DNA of 64,000 nt from Chaetoderma sp. LZ-2023a (GCA_034401795.1 CM067373.1:41051781-41115780), one strand, 5' to 3'. Shown: positions 44,813 through 58,007, numbered from the stretch's first letter. The notes: a model not told the origin generated them from the sequence alone. Numbers and translations are program-made.

Positions 44813-45045
44813 CTTCTTCTTTTCGTTCGCTGATCATACCGCCAGTCCTGTAAGTGACTATCGACATGATCATAAGCGTTAAGTGCGTGGATCCATGGTT
44901 TATTAGAGTGCGCCGTGCGGCCTGGAACCTCCGTCTTCAGCACTCGAGGTTTCTGTCAGGGTTACCTCACCCGTACCTCCTTTAGTCGCCTCTTACGACA
45001 CGCAGAGGATACGGAAGGTGTATTCTAAGCCCCACCTACAGGGCA
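44813..45045 (-). mobile_element. SINE-like retroposon, 233 bp, second full copy
   Basis: Flanked by AGCATTAGCGTTAT (44799-44812) and the same 14-mer with one change (45046-45059). Identical in length to 23634-23866 and nearly identical in sequence. On the minus strand it starts about CCCTGTAGGTGGGGCTTAG and ends in the GAA-rich tail. No protein coded. Confidence 0.9.
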
Positions 45046-45261
45046 AGCATTAGCATTATGAGAATGGTTTTATACGAACAATTGCACACCGCAAAGGAGA
45101 ACAGAGTCTGAAATAATGGCGCTAGTAAATATCTATCTAAAATGGCGGCTACAGCTCTAGTTAGTTAAAGTGCCAATAAAGCAACAAATAGTCCTAAATT
45201 TAGCTAGGATATGCATCATTTAGTATTAGATGAGAACTTTAATGCCACTGAACGTTCATGC

Positions 45262-45396
45262 TGTCTGTCTGTCTGTCTGTCTGTCGGTCGGTCGGTCGGT
45301 CGGTCGGTCGGTCGGTCGGTCGGTCGGTCGGTCGGTCGGTCGGTCGGTCGGTCGGTCGGTCGGTCGGTCAGTCGGTCAGTCGGTTGGTCAGTCAGA
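45262..45396 (+). repeat. (CTGT)n followed by (CGGT)n microsatellite
   Basis: CTGTCTGTCTGT then about 25 CGGT units with a few CAGT variants at the end. It resembles the GGTCGGT core of the arrays at 2692 and 15318 but is far more regular. Confidence 0.95.
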
Positions 45397-45975
45397 CATA
45401 TCTCTGGAATCCTATGAGGTAGAATCAACAAATTTGGCATATACATTCATATTATGAGTGGATAGAAAATGTTATTTTGGGTCAAAGGGTAAAAAATCGA
45501 TGTCACAGACTCGCTTAGCTGCATACCAGAATACACATTTTCTTTAATAACTCTGCAATACAAAAATGTAGAATCACCAAATCGATAACATACATAAAAT
45601 GGTTGGCTAGAAGTAAAATTTGTGATCAAAATTTCAAATATCTAGATCACCGAATCATTAAGTGCATCCAGAAATAGACATTTTTCTATAAATCGGGAAA
45701 GCAAGTAGGTAGAATCACCAAATTTGGTACATTTATTTATATTATAATTGGCTAGAAGTTCTATGAGCAGCAAATATCTATGTCATGGGGTCACAAAGTG
45801 CATAATGGAATACACATTTTCGCTATAACTCTGGAATTCACGGAGATAGAATAACCAGATTTAGCACATGCCTTCATATTGCGACAATTGATTATTGCCT
45901 TGAGTTTGAGGTCAACGGATTAACTATCTATGCCAGGGGGTCACTAAGTGCATTGTCAAGACAGAGCACAAAGGC
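45397..45975 (+). repeat. Diverged satellite, about 4 copies of a 140-150 bp unit
   Basis: TAGAATCACCAAATTTGG-like blocks recur at about 45420, 45570, 45710 and 45848, each preceded by CTCTGGAAT-like sequence and followed by ATTCATATTAT and TGTCA-GGTCAC-AAGTGCAT blocks. It starts directly after the CGGT microsatellite. Confidence 0.75.
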
Positions 45976-46938
45976 GTGAGTCAAGTAGTATATAAAATGG
46001 CAATCTGGACCACAACATTACTGGGAGGGAAGTAGGGAAAGTCTCACCCACCATCAGCCAAACAAGAAATCAGACCAGACCACCCCCAGGGTATGTAGCA
46101 GCTCCCAGCCATAACATGTGTGGGCGAGATACAACACACAGAGCACAGGCGGCCTACACTTATTTTCTGATTCGTCAATGTAATATTTGTAAACTTTGGG
46201 AGATTGTTGTTTTAGCAATATGTTTCAAGCTTGTGAAAATCGTTTTAAATTGCGTATATATTGCAGCGTTACCTCCCCTTATTTATTTGGAGTAGGCGTA
46301 TTGATTACCATGAGCAAAATTGAAAAAGGAAAATAATTTGTTTATTTATTTATATATTTGGACACACCTGTGAGGGTGGACACCTTCGGATATAGGCTAC
46401 AAGTCGGATATAAATTAGGTCAGTTTGCTATAGTAATAAGAAAGCTTTGACAAAAGTGATATCTGGTTAAATTACTATTGGTTCCAATGTAAAAATATAC
46501 ATTTGGCCTATGTTCTCCAGAAACTAGGCCAACTGACCTAGTCTATATACACCTGGTAGCCTGTGTTCAGATTTGCTCACATGTTTCCTGCAAATATATC
46601 AAGACTTAGGCAGCAATATCTTCCGATCCAATCATGTTCAAAATGTTCAACAGCATGTTTTATTTTGCTTTGGAAACGGGTTAAGTTATTTCTGAGCTTT
46701 ACTGTACAGATCAAGCTGTTTCCATCTTACCTGAAGTTCAGAGAATCGCTTTATAATTATTGCTTTCTTATCGATATAGGCGCATACCAAAGACACATAT
46801 TAACATTGTCTGAGGATTCATACTTGCTTGCAATATTAATAAGAACACACTGTGTTTGAAATACACGTAATTTAAGCACTATTAAACATTAAAACTGTTT
46901 GTACTAAGTGAATAACAGTAATCTCTGAACCTTGGGAA

Positions 46939-47271
46939 ATGAAACATGTTACACAAGCCAACAACACGTCGTACGAGTTTAATATGGAGCAGCCACATCT
47001 ACCATTATATCCTAGCACGCGTAGTGACATGCCGAGTGTACTTATTTACGAACTAGCCGTGGCCTGGATGGTAACTGGTATGGTGTTTAACGGACTACTT
47101 CTAATTTATTATCTAATTGCTGCCAAGAGGTACATGTCACCCGTGTTTATGCTTGTGTTATTCCTGGCAAACACTGATTTTGTTGTTTGTTTGGCCTATC
47201 TACGTTCTATACAGGAACACATTGTCTTCTATATGCATGTTTCATCAGCTTCGGCTAGTCCGTATTATTAG
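46939..47271 (+). CDS. Rhodopsin-type GPCR fragment: N-terminus, TM1 and TM2
   Basis: 110 codons from ATG 46939. The N-terminal part has an N-glycosylation sequon (NNTS, residues 8-11). TM1 is about residues 33-58 (AVAWMVTGMVFNGLLLIYYLI) and contains the family Asn in GMVFNGLLL. TM2, about 65-88, contains LANTDFVVCL with the conserved Asp. A short K/R-containing loop (AAKRYMSP) joins them. The frame ends at a TAG formed where a GCTCACCTGG-type repeat begins (47270), so TM3-TM7 are missing here. It is either a first exon whose splice site lies before 47265, or a gene truncated by the repeat. No close match to a named receptor group is evident. Confidence 0.5.
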   Translation: MKHVTQANNTSYEFNMEQPHLPLYPSTRSDMPSVLIYELAVAWMVTGMVFNGLLLIYYLIAAKRYMSPVFMLVLFLANTDFVVCLAYLRSIQEHIVFYMHVSSASASPYY

Positions 47272-48330
47272 CTCACCTGGCCTGAAAGGCCAAATGAGCT
47301 TATGTCGTGGCGACCGTCCGTCGTGTGCCCGCCGTCCATCGTCCGTCCAACCGTCAACTTTTCCTTTGAACGACTTCGTCTCAAGGGCATAGGCAGCTTG
47401 GATTTTGCCCGATTTATAGAAACATCTTTTAAAATATTCTTCTCCGAAACCGCTTGAGGGATTGAAGGAAACCTCATGAAATATGATCTAGGGCAAGAGC
47501 TCAACCAAGTTTGTTTAAGGGAACTTGATTGATCAAATGGTTCGGAGGCTTGACCGAGTTTTAGCGAAAATTACTTCTCCAGAACCGCTGAAGGAATCTG
47601 GCAGAAATTTGGCAGATCTGATTATGGACTTAGGGCCACTAAACTTTGTTTAAGAGATGTTGACCCGTCAAAAATCATGGCCGCCGTGGGCCAATCAAAA
47701 TATAGCATGTTTGGTGGCCATATTGGATTTTTTTATTTGATGGATTTTGAGGCCGAAATTGGTTTTATATAGGTTTTTGGGTATTCTGATCTCAAATTTG
47801 CAGTTTTCGAAACTGTCGGATAAAAGGTTTGGCGGCCAGCTTGGATCATTTTTCCGCCAAAATCTCCAATACTAAAGCAATGGTAAATATAAAATGTCTT
47901 CTCGAGAACTACTGGACCGATTTCAATTATATTTAGCATGAAACACCCTTAAGGCATAGAGATTCAAATTGGTTCAAACAAACTGGATCGGCCAATTTGG
48001 CCGGCGACCATCTTAGATTTTGGTCGACTTTTAGAAATGTCTTTAAAAATCTTCTTCTCCAAAAGCGTTTGAGGGATTGATTCAGAACTCACGAAATATG
48101 ATCTAGGGCAAGGGCTGAACCAAGTTTATTCAAGGGAACTTGATTGACTAAATGGTTCAGCGGCCATCTTCCCCAGAACCGCTGAAGTGATCAGGTCGAA
48201 ATTTGTGATATATGATTAGGGACTAAGGGCCATTAATATTTGTTCAAAAGAAGTTGTTCCTTCAAAAAACATGGCCGCGGAGGATCAATCAAAATACGTG
48301 CGACGTACGTGCATGCGTGCGTGTCCGGAG
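47270..48330 (+). repeat. Dispersed mollusc-like repeat starting AGCTCACCTGGCCTG
   Basis: It begins AGCTCACCTGGCCTGAAAGG, then GCTTATG and CGTCCGTC-rich sequence, then internal subunits with GGAACTTGATTGA-CAAATGGTT and ATGGCCGC blocks. The same element lies inverted at 55755-57612. Such elements are familiar to me from mollusc genomes and UTRs; the class is unknown. It ends near a CGTACGTGCATGCGTGCGTG run. Confidence 0.75.
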
Positions 48331-48471
48331 CTGTATCTAAAGACACTACTTATCCGATTTTGCTCAAATTTTAACCGAAAGAAACTATGCATCAGGATTT
48401 CCAAAACCAGGACGTGATCTGGATAAAGTAAGTCTGCATTTGAGTGAGTTGTATATAAAATGTATGAAAGC

Positions 48472-48561
48472 TACTGAATACTTTTAATAAAGTTGACTGG
48501 AAGGCGTTGCTGAATAGATCAACAGCGACTCTCAATCAAATTCTTATCAAAATAATCAACA
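48472..48561. repeat. Diverged palindromic family member
   Basis: ACTGAATACTTTTAATAAAGTTGACTGG at the left and CAATCAAATTCTTATCAAAATAATCAAC at the right (by position), centre GCGTTGCTG/CAACAGCG. Arms still pair over most of their length. Confidence 0.65.
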
Positions 48562-48719
48562 TGACTTGAAATAATTACAACTGCTAATGGTTACGCTCAC
48601 ATGAGCATGATTAATGTTACAATTCAAGGGAGAAAACCACTGACAGGTTAATCCACAATTTGAACTTATCTCCCCTGTATGTATGATTACTGTATTCTGC
48701 GGCTGTAGCATATATAAAC

Positions 48720-49830
48720 ATTCTACAACTGTAATCCGTCCTTCTTAGCTTTTGCCCACTGTGTCTTGTCCTCAGCCGAAATCCTTAGCTTCCCCAGGTC
48801 CATTCTTGACTTGGGTGTACCGAGTCCTGCTTTCTTGAGGTTACCTCGTAGCCCGCTTAGCAGATGGCCAAACACGGACCATCTTTGCTGGGCGACTTTT
48901 ACAGACAGCGGCGACGTATTACACATCTTACAAAGTGGATCGTTGGAAATTATGCTGTCTAGCCATCGGTGTCAAGTGATAGTGCGTAGGTGTTTGCTGT
49001 GGCAGGCGTCGAGTTTGTCTAGAGCTGCCTTTGGAGCTGCCCAGCTATTACAGTTGTACAACATCAAGGATACGCAGGTTGCATTGTATAAACGTAGCCT
49101 TATTATCAAGGGCATCTTTGATCTACGAATCAATAGCTTCCAGAAGGACTGGAAAGCTATGTTCCCCATGACACAACGTGAAAGCTATGTTCCCCATGAC
49201 ACAGCGTGCAGCAATGTCAGCTGTACGGAAAAGCAGTGAGCTCAGAATTGTTCTTTTTCCCCATGGTTCGCCGCCACGAAGTGGATCGTCATTTTCTTTA
49301 TTTCACGCTTTGTAGATAGGTATATGCAGGTGAACTCTGTTTTGGATTCATTCATAAAGAGATTCTCAATTTTTATTTTGCTTGCAGCTTTTGGGAGAAT
49401 TTCGTCAAGGGGGTTCTTTTCCTCGTCTATGAAGTCCACATCGTCGGCATATTCCACCTCTAGCGGCATACCCAGTATTAACACTGGGGGTTTGGTCTTG
49501 TGGAACTTTCCAGCACGGATTTCAGTGCAGCAGCGAGGTAGCAGGTGAAAGGCACCGGAGATAGACCATCTCCCTGTAGGGACTGGGGAGCCGATTGATG
49601 TTTCAAACTATATAAACTTAACTGACTTGACTCATACTCTCAGCTTGGTGTCTGCACGCAGTAGTCTCGCTAATCGTAGCTCATCTTCATTGCAACTAGC
49701 CTGGCGTAGTACATCTATGATCTTTGAGCGTTTAATTGTGTCGAAGGCTCGTGACATGTCAATGCCCATTTTGTGGAAATCCCAATGTTTGGACATGACT
49801 ACCAACACAAGTATGCGTTGAGTCAGTACC
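48720..49830 (-). pseudogene. LINE reverse transcriptase, C-terminal half, decayed
   Basis: On the minus strand: DMSRAFDTIKRSKIIDV (about 49750), then, after lesions, EYADDVDFIDEEKNPLDEIL (49400-49450) with the intact YADD box. Next come LYNATCVSLMLYNCNSWAAPKAALDKLDACHSKHLRTIT (48972-49169, by position) and SVKVAQQRWSVFGHLL (48840-48890), ending at 48723. Several stops and frame changes. Same family as 29215-30520 (shared MSRAFDT, YADDVDFID). LINE clade not determined. Confidence 0.75.
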
Positions 49831-50149
49831 GTTTTAACGTGCTACATACAGCTTTATCGTCATACGAATTAGTCATTATTTTGGGACACGTCATATTTAT
49901 CGGAAAACGACGATAAATAGAAGGGAAATTCCCAAAAATGTGGAAATGTAATACAGGGAAGTAAATCAGTCACGCGATTCGGGCGAATAAGTACAACGTG
50001 TTTATAATACATAAACGCTCGACAAAACATTAATAAGCGTATACCGTTCATTCTGACGCTTTCAATGGATAAAACGTTGTCAGAAAGTTGTTGCTGCCTT
50101 GGATAGCAATGATTTTCAATCAAATTATTATAGTGTACGTGAATTAACA

Positions 50150-50885
50150 AGAATATCAGTTACTGCCATTTTCAATTATTGCAGATGTTAGAATCTATTT
50201 ATATACTCTGAACCGTATTTACCGTAGTACAAGTCTCAGGATAACTGTACAGAGAAAAACTGTTGCGGATTTTGAAACCAACCCGACCAGCGGCTGTTGT
50301 TACTTATGGCATAAACGGCCGCCAGTCACTCTAGCCTCAAAATACACAACAGAATATGCAATATTAAAACATAAATCAACAAGTTCAATTAAAAATATAA
50401 GTTGCTATCATTTCCAATTATCACACGTGGTAGGATCGATTTATATACAATGAACCAAGGCAACTGTACAGATAAAAGCTGGTGCGTGTTTTGGGGCCGG
50501 TCGAACCAGCGACTGTTGCTACCTATGGCATCAACTGCCACCGCTCGCACTAGCCTCACAATACCCAACAGAATTTATAATATTAAAGCGTCATCATAAT
50601 GGTTTGGGCAGAAATTCACATAATAATGTTACATAATACAAATATACATAAATTAAGAAGAATATCAGTTGCTATCGATTCCAATTATTGTCCATGTTAG
50701 GGTCGTTTTATATACTTTGAACCTTATTTACCGTAGTAAAAATCTCAAGATAACTGCACAGAGAAAAGCTTTTACGCATTTCGAGACCAGTCCAACCAGC
50801 GGCGGCTGTTGCTTATGGCACCAACGGCCCCTGGTCGGGCTGGCCCTAAAATACCCAACAGAATATACTATTAAATCATAATCAC
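50150..50885 (+). repeat. Three diverged tandem units of about 200-260 bp
   Basis: Each unit has ATCAGTTGCTATC/TTCCAATTATT, a TTTATATAC-GAACC block, CTGTACAGA-AAA, a CCAACCAGCGGC-like block, GTTGCT-CTTATGGCA-AAACGGCC, and AATACCCAACAGAATAT-TATTAAA. They start near 50155, 50395 and 50665. GTTGCTACCTATGGCA resembles 25430, linking the units to the palindromic family. Confidence 0.75.
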
Positions 50886-51483
50886 AACTATTGCCACTTT
50901 TATATCTTCAATCCATATTATTATCATCCAGTGACATCGTTAGTATTATCACCAATTTCAATTATTACGGTCATCATTTACCCTCACCTACCCACACCCC
51001 AACCCTCTAGTGCATAGTGCGTTCACCCGGTCTTCTCTTCTCCTTTCTTACATGTAACCGACACGAAAGCGAAAGGAGAAGTGAGACCCGGCCACGCCCC
51101 ACCCACCCCACCTACACATTCGAGTACGAATTGTATGGCATTATGAGGATTACAATTTAATAAATGTTGGATATTTTGATACTAATTTGTCTGCCGAAGA
51201 TTCTCAATGTCTATTCTCCGTGTGTCATCCCCACGTGTGCGAACTGTATGCTGTTGATAAACAAATAACCTAATAGCTGTTGAATATTTGAAACTAATTT
51301 GACTGGTGACCTGCTCAATTTATTCTTCCTATAGTATATAGTGTATGAATTGTATATATGTATAGCAATCTATAGGCCTAATAATAGTCCGACCTGAAAC
51401 CTGTGGTTACCTAGGCAACACCGGTTTCTGGTCATATTATCGTCTATGATGATAAGATTGATAACAATAATGAAAATTGTTGC

Positions 51484-51484
<1 letters not shown>

Positions 51485-51547
<63 letters not shown>
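51485..51547. repeat. (AAT)n microsatellite
   Basis: About 21 AAT units directly upstream of the 5'-truncated LINE at 51590. Confidence 0.95.
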
Positions 51548-51589
51548 TATTGTATCTCTATAACTGTGCATTTCTTTGAGAGCTGGGAT

Positions 51590-54562
51590 ATTGTACCGGA
51601 ATTGCTTAAGATGAAGGTTAGCTGTAGCCTAGCAACAATAGACATCACTCTGTTAAGGTCCTCCAAAGACACTAAAAGAAACAATTATGGGTATAGGTTA
51701 GTAGAACTGTGCAAGAACCAAAGTATATGCATTGTTAATGGGAGGGTAGGGGCTGACAGAGAAGTGGGAAAAACAACTTGTAATGGGGTTAGTGTTGTAG
51801 ACTAGTGTATTGTTTCACCTGGTATTTTCTCTTTAATAGATTCCTTTGAAATCCAAGACTTTAACGAAATGCTGTCGGATAAGCACAATCCTGTACATAT
51901 TGGTTTTAAGTCTAATGCAAATACTACACATGAGCTCACAAACAAGACAGAATAAAATGTAAGTGAGCCGAAAATGAGATGGAAAGAGACCAACAGATCA
52001 GAATATTTATCCCATATAGAACCAGCACATGCCGAATCTATCCTCCAACGTCTAAGCGCACTTGCTGACTCGCCAGAAATAACAATTGGAAACATTAGTA
52101 TCATTGTAGGAGAAGTTACTTTAATGCTGAATACAGCTGGCGAGGCAGCAGAGTGTTGTGGGCGTAGAAGGAAGAAGAGAAAATGTCCAGCAAAGAATGA
52201 TAAGCCATGGTTTAATCATGAGTGTACAATAAAAAGAAAGGAATTTTACAAAGCAAAACGAGTATACCTACGAGAGAAATCTGAAACGAATAAAGACCAT
52301 AAACAAATTGCGAGCAAAAACTACAAAAAAGAAATTAATAAGCAGTATAAATTATATTTTACGTCTTTTGTAAATAAACTTCGCAGCATCAACGATCGCG
52401 ATCCCAAAGCATAGTGGGACATAATAAATAAACCGCTCTCACAAACGCAACAAAAGCAGCCGCAAATCCCGATGCAGTCTTTGGTAGAACATTTCAGAAT
52501 GTTAAATCAAGCATCGGAAGACGATACTCAACTAGACTTCCAACCTTTGGCCTCGTTAGAGATAAATGATTATTTAAATAAATCATTTAGCGAAAAAGAA
52601 ATATCTACTGCTATTGCGCAATTGAAAAACAACATAGCCAGCGGTACATACCGAATAATAAATGAATTTCTCAAAGCCTCAACCGAAGGTACTGGTTTGC
52701 TTCAAATATACACAAAACTGTTTAATTTGATGTTATGTTCTGGCCATATACCAACGGAATGGACGAAAGGTCTTATATTACCACTGTACAAAAACAAAGG
52801 TTCGCTATTGGACCCCGAAAACTACCGAGGTATTACGCTCTTGAGTTGTTTCTGTAAACTGTTTACAACAGTCATTAATAACAGACTGACACATTTTGTA
52901 GAAATGTCAGGTCTGTTAGGTGAAGAGCAAGCAGGTTTCCGGGCCGGCTACTCCACAATTGACCATGTATTTGCATTGAAAGCACTAATTGATATATATC
53001 TGTGGAGGAAGAAACATTTAAACTGTACATTTGTTGATTACAAAAAGGCCTTTGACACAGTTAACAGGTCATTTCTGTGGATGAAGCTCTTATCAAATAA
53101 CATAAACGGGAAACTATTTACATTATTATTTAATTTATATAAAGGAGCTAAATCTTGTATTAAAGACACAATAAATAATACTATGTCTGATTTCTTTACC
53201 TGTGAAATAGGCGTACGGCAGGGGGAGAATGTGTCTCCTCTGTTGTTCGCGATATTTCTTAATGACCTTGAAAGTACAATTTCCATGAGTTACAAAGGAC
53301 TTCAAAGTATATCAGAACTCTCCAAATCAATGAACCCAAGTGAAACAGAATTATATTTGAAGCTTTTTATTTTACTCTATGCCGATGACACAATTTTATT
53401 AGCCGAGTCTCCACAGGAACTGCAAAATGCACTGGATGCACTACACGACTATTGTCTCACATGAAAGCTCTTTGTTAACGTTTCGAAGGTGAAGGCTATG
53501 ATTTTTTCGAAAGGAAAAATAAGAAATTTACATAAATTAACACTTGGTAACGAAGACGTGGAAATTGTACAGGATTACGTTTACTTAGGGATAAAATTTG
53601 CATATAACGGGCGTTTTACAATGGCGATAAAGTAATTGTACGATAAGGCAAATAGGGCAATGTTCGCCCTAATTAAAAAGGAACGAGCTCTTCATCTACC
53701 TGTCGATGCCCAACTGGAACTCTTCGAGTCCTTAATTATGCCTATAATATTGTATGGTTGTGAAGTCTGGGGATGTGCAAACATCAGCATGGTAGAAAAG
53801 TTGCACTTACGTTTCTGTAAGATTATTCTTGGACTAAAGAGTTCCACACAGACTTCAATGGTATGCGGAGAGCTAGGCCAACCGCATGTCTGTATCAAAA
53901 TTAATGTGAGGATAGTCACCTACTGGGCAAGGATAATTAATGGAAAGGAATCAAAAATCGCACATAGACTTTACAACTCTACAATGAGCCTAATGTATTC
54001 GAACGACGATTTTCAATGGCCATGGATATCCCATATTCGAAATGTATTAGACATTACGGGTCTTTCTAACGTTTGGGTTGAGCAAAACCCAGGCGACCAG
54101 GATGAACTGAAACTCGTCGTAAAGCAACAACTAACTGATCAGTTTGTACAAAGGTGGAGGGGCGAACTTTTCAAGAGTAAAGGGTGTATAACTTATAGAA
54201 TATTTAAAGATGAATTCAAATTCGAAAATTATTTGATTTCACTCCCACACATTTTTTCAAAAGCACTTTGCAAGTTTAGAACTTCCAATCATAAATTACC
54301 AGTTGAGGTTGGCAAATATGATCAAGTAAGACCCAGGCATGAACGCATATGTACTCTCTGTAATGATAATGTAATGGGAGATGAATTCCATTACTTGTTC
54401 GAGTGTCCTGCCATAACTAGAGAGCGTAATCAACTCATAAAAAAGTATTTTCGCCGGCACCCAAATACATTTAAAATGAAGCAACTGATGAATGATCAAA
54501 ACAGGAAGAAAATGATATCATTGTGTAAATTTATAGAAATAATTTTCAGATGTTTTAAATGA
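51590..54562 (+). pseudogene. Non-LTR retrotransposon ORF, 5'-truncated, with several stops
   Basis: It begins in the C-terminal part of an endonuclease domain (NNYGYRLVELCKNQSICIVNGRVG). A linker with a basic region (RRRKKRKCPAKNDKPWF) and RKEFYKAKR follows. RT blocks are TEWTKGLILPLYKNKG, ENYRGITLLSCFCKLFT, EEQAGFRAGYSTIDHVF, FVDYKKAFDTVNR, GVRQGENVSPLLFAIFLND and LLYADDTILLAESP (intact YADD). The C-terminal part (53636-54562) is open and contains CTLCNDNVMGDEFHYLFECP. Stops occur near 51803, 51953, 52412, 53462 and 53633, with few frameshifts, so decay is mainly by substitution. The clade is not certain; it differs from the other LINEs here. Its 3' end may be at about 55320 (AATAAAGAAAATTGAAATTG). 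Confidence 0.8.
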
Positions 54563-54743
54563 AAATAATATTGATAAATCAACTCTCCAGGTAGGCGCTT
54601 TCCGGAAAGATTAGGCGATTCGATATATCCGTATGGATTCACTTCCGGATAAGTGAAACCACTCATTGGGATGTGAGTCCAGACGGAGGTACAGGATCAA
54701 CTTTCCCACGAGCGTTGGTGGTCGAGGGCCCAGTTGCACTAAT

Positions 54744-55234
<491 letters not shown>

Positions 55235-55754
55235 TTATAATTTAATTTGTAAACTTACTGTTTATTGTTGTATTCGTATACTTCAAAAGAAGTTTATCGA
55301 AATAAAGAAAATTGAAATTGGAAAAAATTGAATTGGGAACCAAGTACCAGTGTAGGAGCACCGCATTAGATCTCTGGTACCAGTGCCGGATTAAGCCTTG
55401 CCTGGGGGGGGGAGGGGGCAAAGTACATTTGTGGAGTTGGGTGGATGCGAAAGGCAAACCAAAAGGGGTTGAAATCTAGATGCTCGCAGATGACATCTCC
55501 TACATTTCCAGAGCTAAATATGGACGATCAGTTGGCTGTTAATTTTTTTTTTTTAGCTATTTAATTTAATTTTCTTTGTTCACTCAATTTTTTTTAGCCG
55601 TTCAGTTGTAAGGGCAGGACTGGATAAAAAACTGAATGAACAAAAAAATGAAATTAAATAGCTAAAAGTAGAATAATTTAATAGCCAACTGAGGGGCCAT
55701 ATTTACCTCTGGAAGCGCAGGTGGTGCTATCTGAGGGCATCTAGAAGTTTAAAA

Positions 55755-57612
55755 ACAAGAGGCCCAAGGGGGCCTGTATCGCTCACCTGGAGCATAGGTA
55801 TCTCAACTAGAATGGTCATTAACAATAAGTAGAACTCTAATGAGTTAACTAGACTTGTAACAAGAAAACAAAGGCCATGTTTCTTTATGTATCAACTTCT
55901 CTTGAACAAACTTTAATGGCCCATAGTCATCAATATCATCTCCCAAATTTCGGTCCGATCACTTCAGCAGTTCTGGAGAAGTCGTTTCTCGAAAATTAGG
56001 CAATCCAAGATGGTCACCGAATGATTCGGCCAATCAAGTTCACAAGTGAACAAATTTGGTTCAGGGCTTGCTCTAGATGATATTTCATGATTTCTGAATC
56101 GATCCCTCAAACGGTTTCGGAGAAGATTTTTAACGACGTTTCCTAAAATCGGACAAAATCCAAGACGGTAGCCGGCCCAATTGGCCGATCGGCTTCACTT
56201 GAACAAACTTGAATCTCTATGCCCTAAGGATGCTTCCTGCCAAATATAATTGAAATTGTCGCAGTAGTTATCGAGAAGACATTTTAAATTTTCCATTGCT
56301 TTAGTATGGGAGCTTTTGGCAGGAAAATGATCCAAGATGGCCGCCAAACAGTTTATCTGACCGTTTCGAAAATTGCAAATTTGAGATCAGAATACTCAAA
56401 AACACATAAAACCAATTCCGGCCTCAAAATCCATCAAATAAAAGAATCCAATATGCCCGCCAAACATGCTATATTTTGATTGGCCCACGCCAGCTCAACT
56501 TCCCTTGAACAAACTTTAATGGCCCTTAGTCCCTAATCATATCAGCCAAATTTGGACCGAGCCGTTCAGCGGTTCTGGAGAAGACCTCGTTTTCGCTAAA
56601 ACTATGTCAACCAAGATGGCTGCCGAACCATTTGACCAATCAAGCTCTCTTGAACAAACTTGGTTCAGCCCTTGCCCTAGATCATATTGCATGGGGTTTG
56701 CTTCAATCCACCAAGCGGTTTCGGAGAAGATTTTTAAAGACGTTTCTAAAAATCGGGCAGATTTCAAGATGGCCACCGGCCAAATTGGCCGATCGGCTTC
56801 GTTTGAACAAACTTGAATCTCTACACGGTAAGGATGCTTCCTGCTAAATATAATCGAAATCGGGCTAGTAGTTCTCGAGAAGAAGACATTTTAAATTTCC
56901 CATTGCTTTAGTATGGGAGCTTTTGGCAGGAAAATGATCCAAGATGGCCGCCAAACAGTTTATCTGACAGTTTTGAAAATTGCAAATTTGTGATCAGAAT
57001 ACCAAAAAACATATATAAAACAAATTTCAGCCTCAAAATCCATCAAATAAAAAAATCCAATATGGCCGCCAAACACGCTATATTTTGATTGGCCCACGGC
57101 GGCCATGTTTTTTGACGGTTCAAATTCGCTTGAACACACTTTAATATCATATCTGCCAAATTTCGACCCGACCCGTTCAGCAGTTCTGGAAAAGATTTCG
57201 TTTTCACTAAAACTAGTTCCACCAAGATTGCCGCCGAACCATTTGACCAATCAAGTTCCCTTGAACAAACTTGGTTCAGCTCTTGCCCTAGATCATATTT
57301 CATGAGTTTTGCATCAATTCCCCTGGCGGTTTCGGAGAAGCAGATTTTTAAAGACGTTTCCTAAAATCGGCCAATATCCAAGATGGCCGGCGGCCATTGG
57401 CCGATCCGCTTCGTTTGAACAAACTTGTGTCCCTATGCCCTAAGGATGCTTCCTGCCAAAGAAAATTGAAATCGGCCGAGTGGTTCTTGAGAAGAAGTCG
57501 TTTAAAGGAAAAGTTGACGGACGGACGGAAGACGGACGACGGACGGACGACGGCCACACGACGGACGGTCGCCATGGCATAAGCTCACTTGACCTTTCAG
57601 GCCAGGTGAGCT
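55755..57612 (-). repeat. Dispersed mollusc-like repeat, longer copy with three tandem subunits
   Basis: The inverse of the element at 47270, ending CAGGCCAGGTGAGCTAATA (57612). Three subunits of about 600 bp share CTTGAACAAACTTTAATGGCC, CAGCGGTTCTGGAGAAG, TTGACCAATCAAG-TC, GCCCTAGATCATATT, AAGATGGCCGCC and TGCTTCCTGCCAAA blocks. An ACGGACGGACG run (57517-57550) corresponds to the CGTCCGTC run of the other copy. The left end, GTATCGCTCACCTGG near 55780, forms an inverted pair with the right end. Short ORFs are chance. Confidence 0.8.
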
Positions 57613-58007
57613 AATAATATTAAACTGTAATACAATCATGAACCATATGACTTCTAAAACATCAGAAAAGTCTCAAGGCAAAAAAACCTCTTTAATATGA
57701 ATAATACTGAAGCAATATATAATGGAGAACTAAGACAATAAGACCATATCCGGTTATGCGGTTTCTCACTTTACAATGGAAAATATCTATCTGGACATCT
57801 AGTACATAAACTACATAAAACACATTATTCACCCCAAAATAAAAAATCCTTTTGATAGAAAAAATAGGGGCCTGGTCAAGATCTGGGCAGGGGTGGGGTT
57901 GGGGGGGGGGGGCAAATGCCCCCACTGCCGCTATTATAATCCGCTACTGTCTGGTACAGCGATGAAATGACGTCTTTGTGAACGGCTAGAATCAGCCAAT
58001 CGGGACG

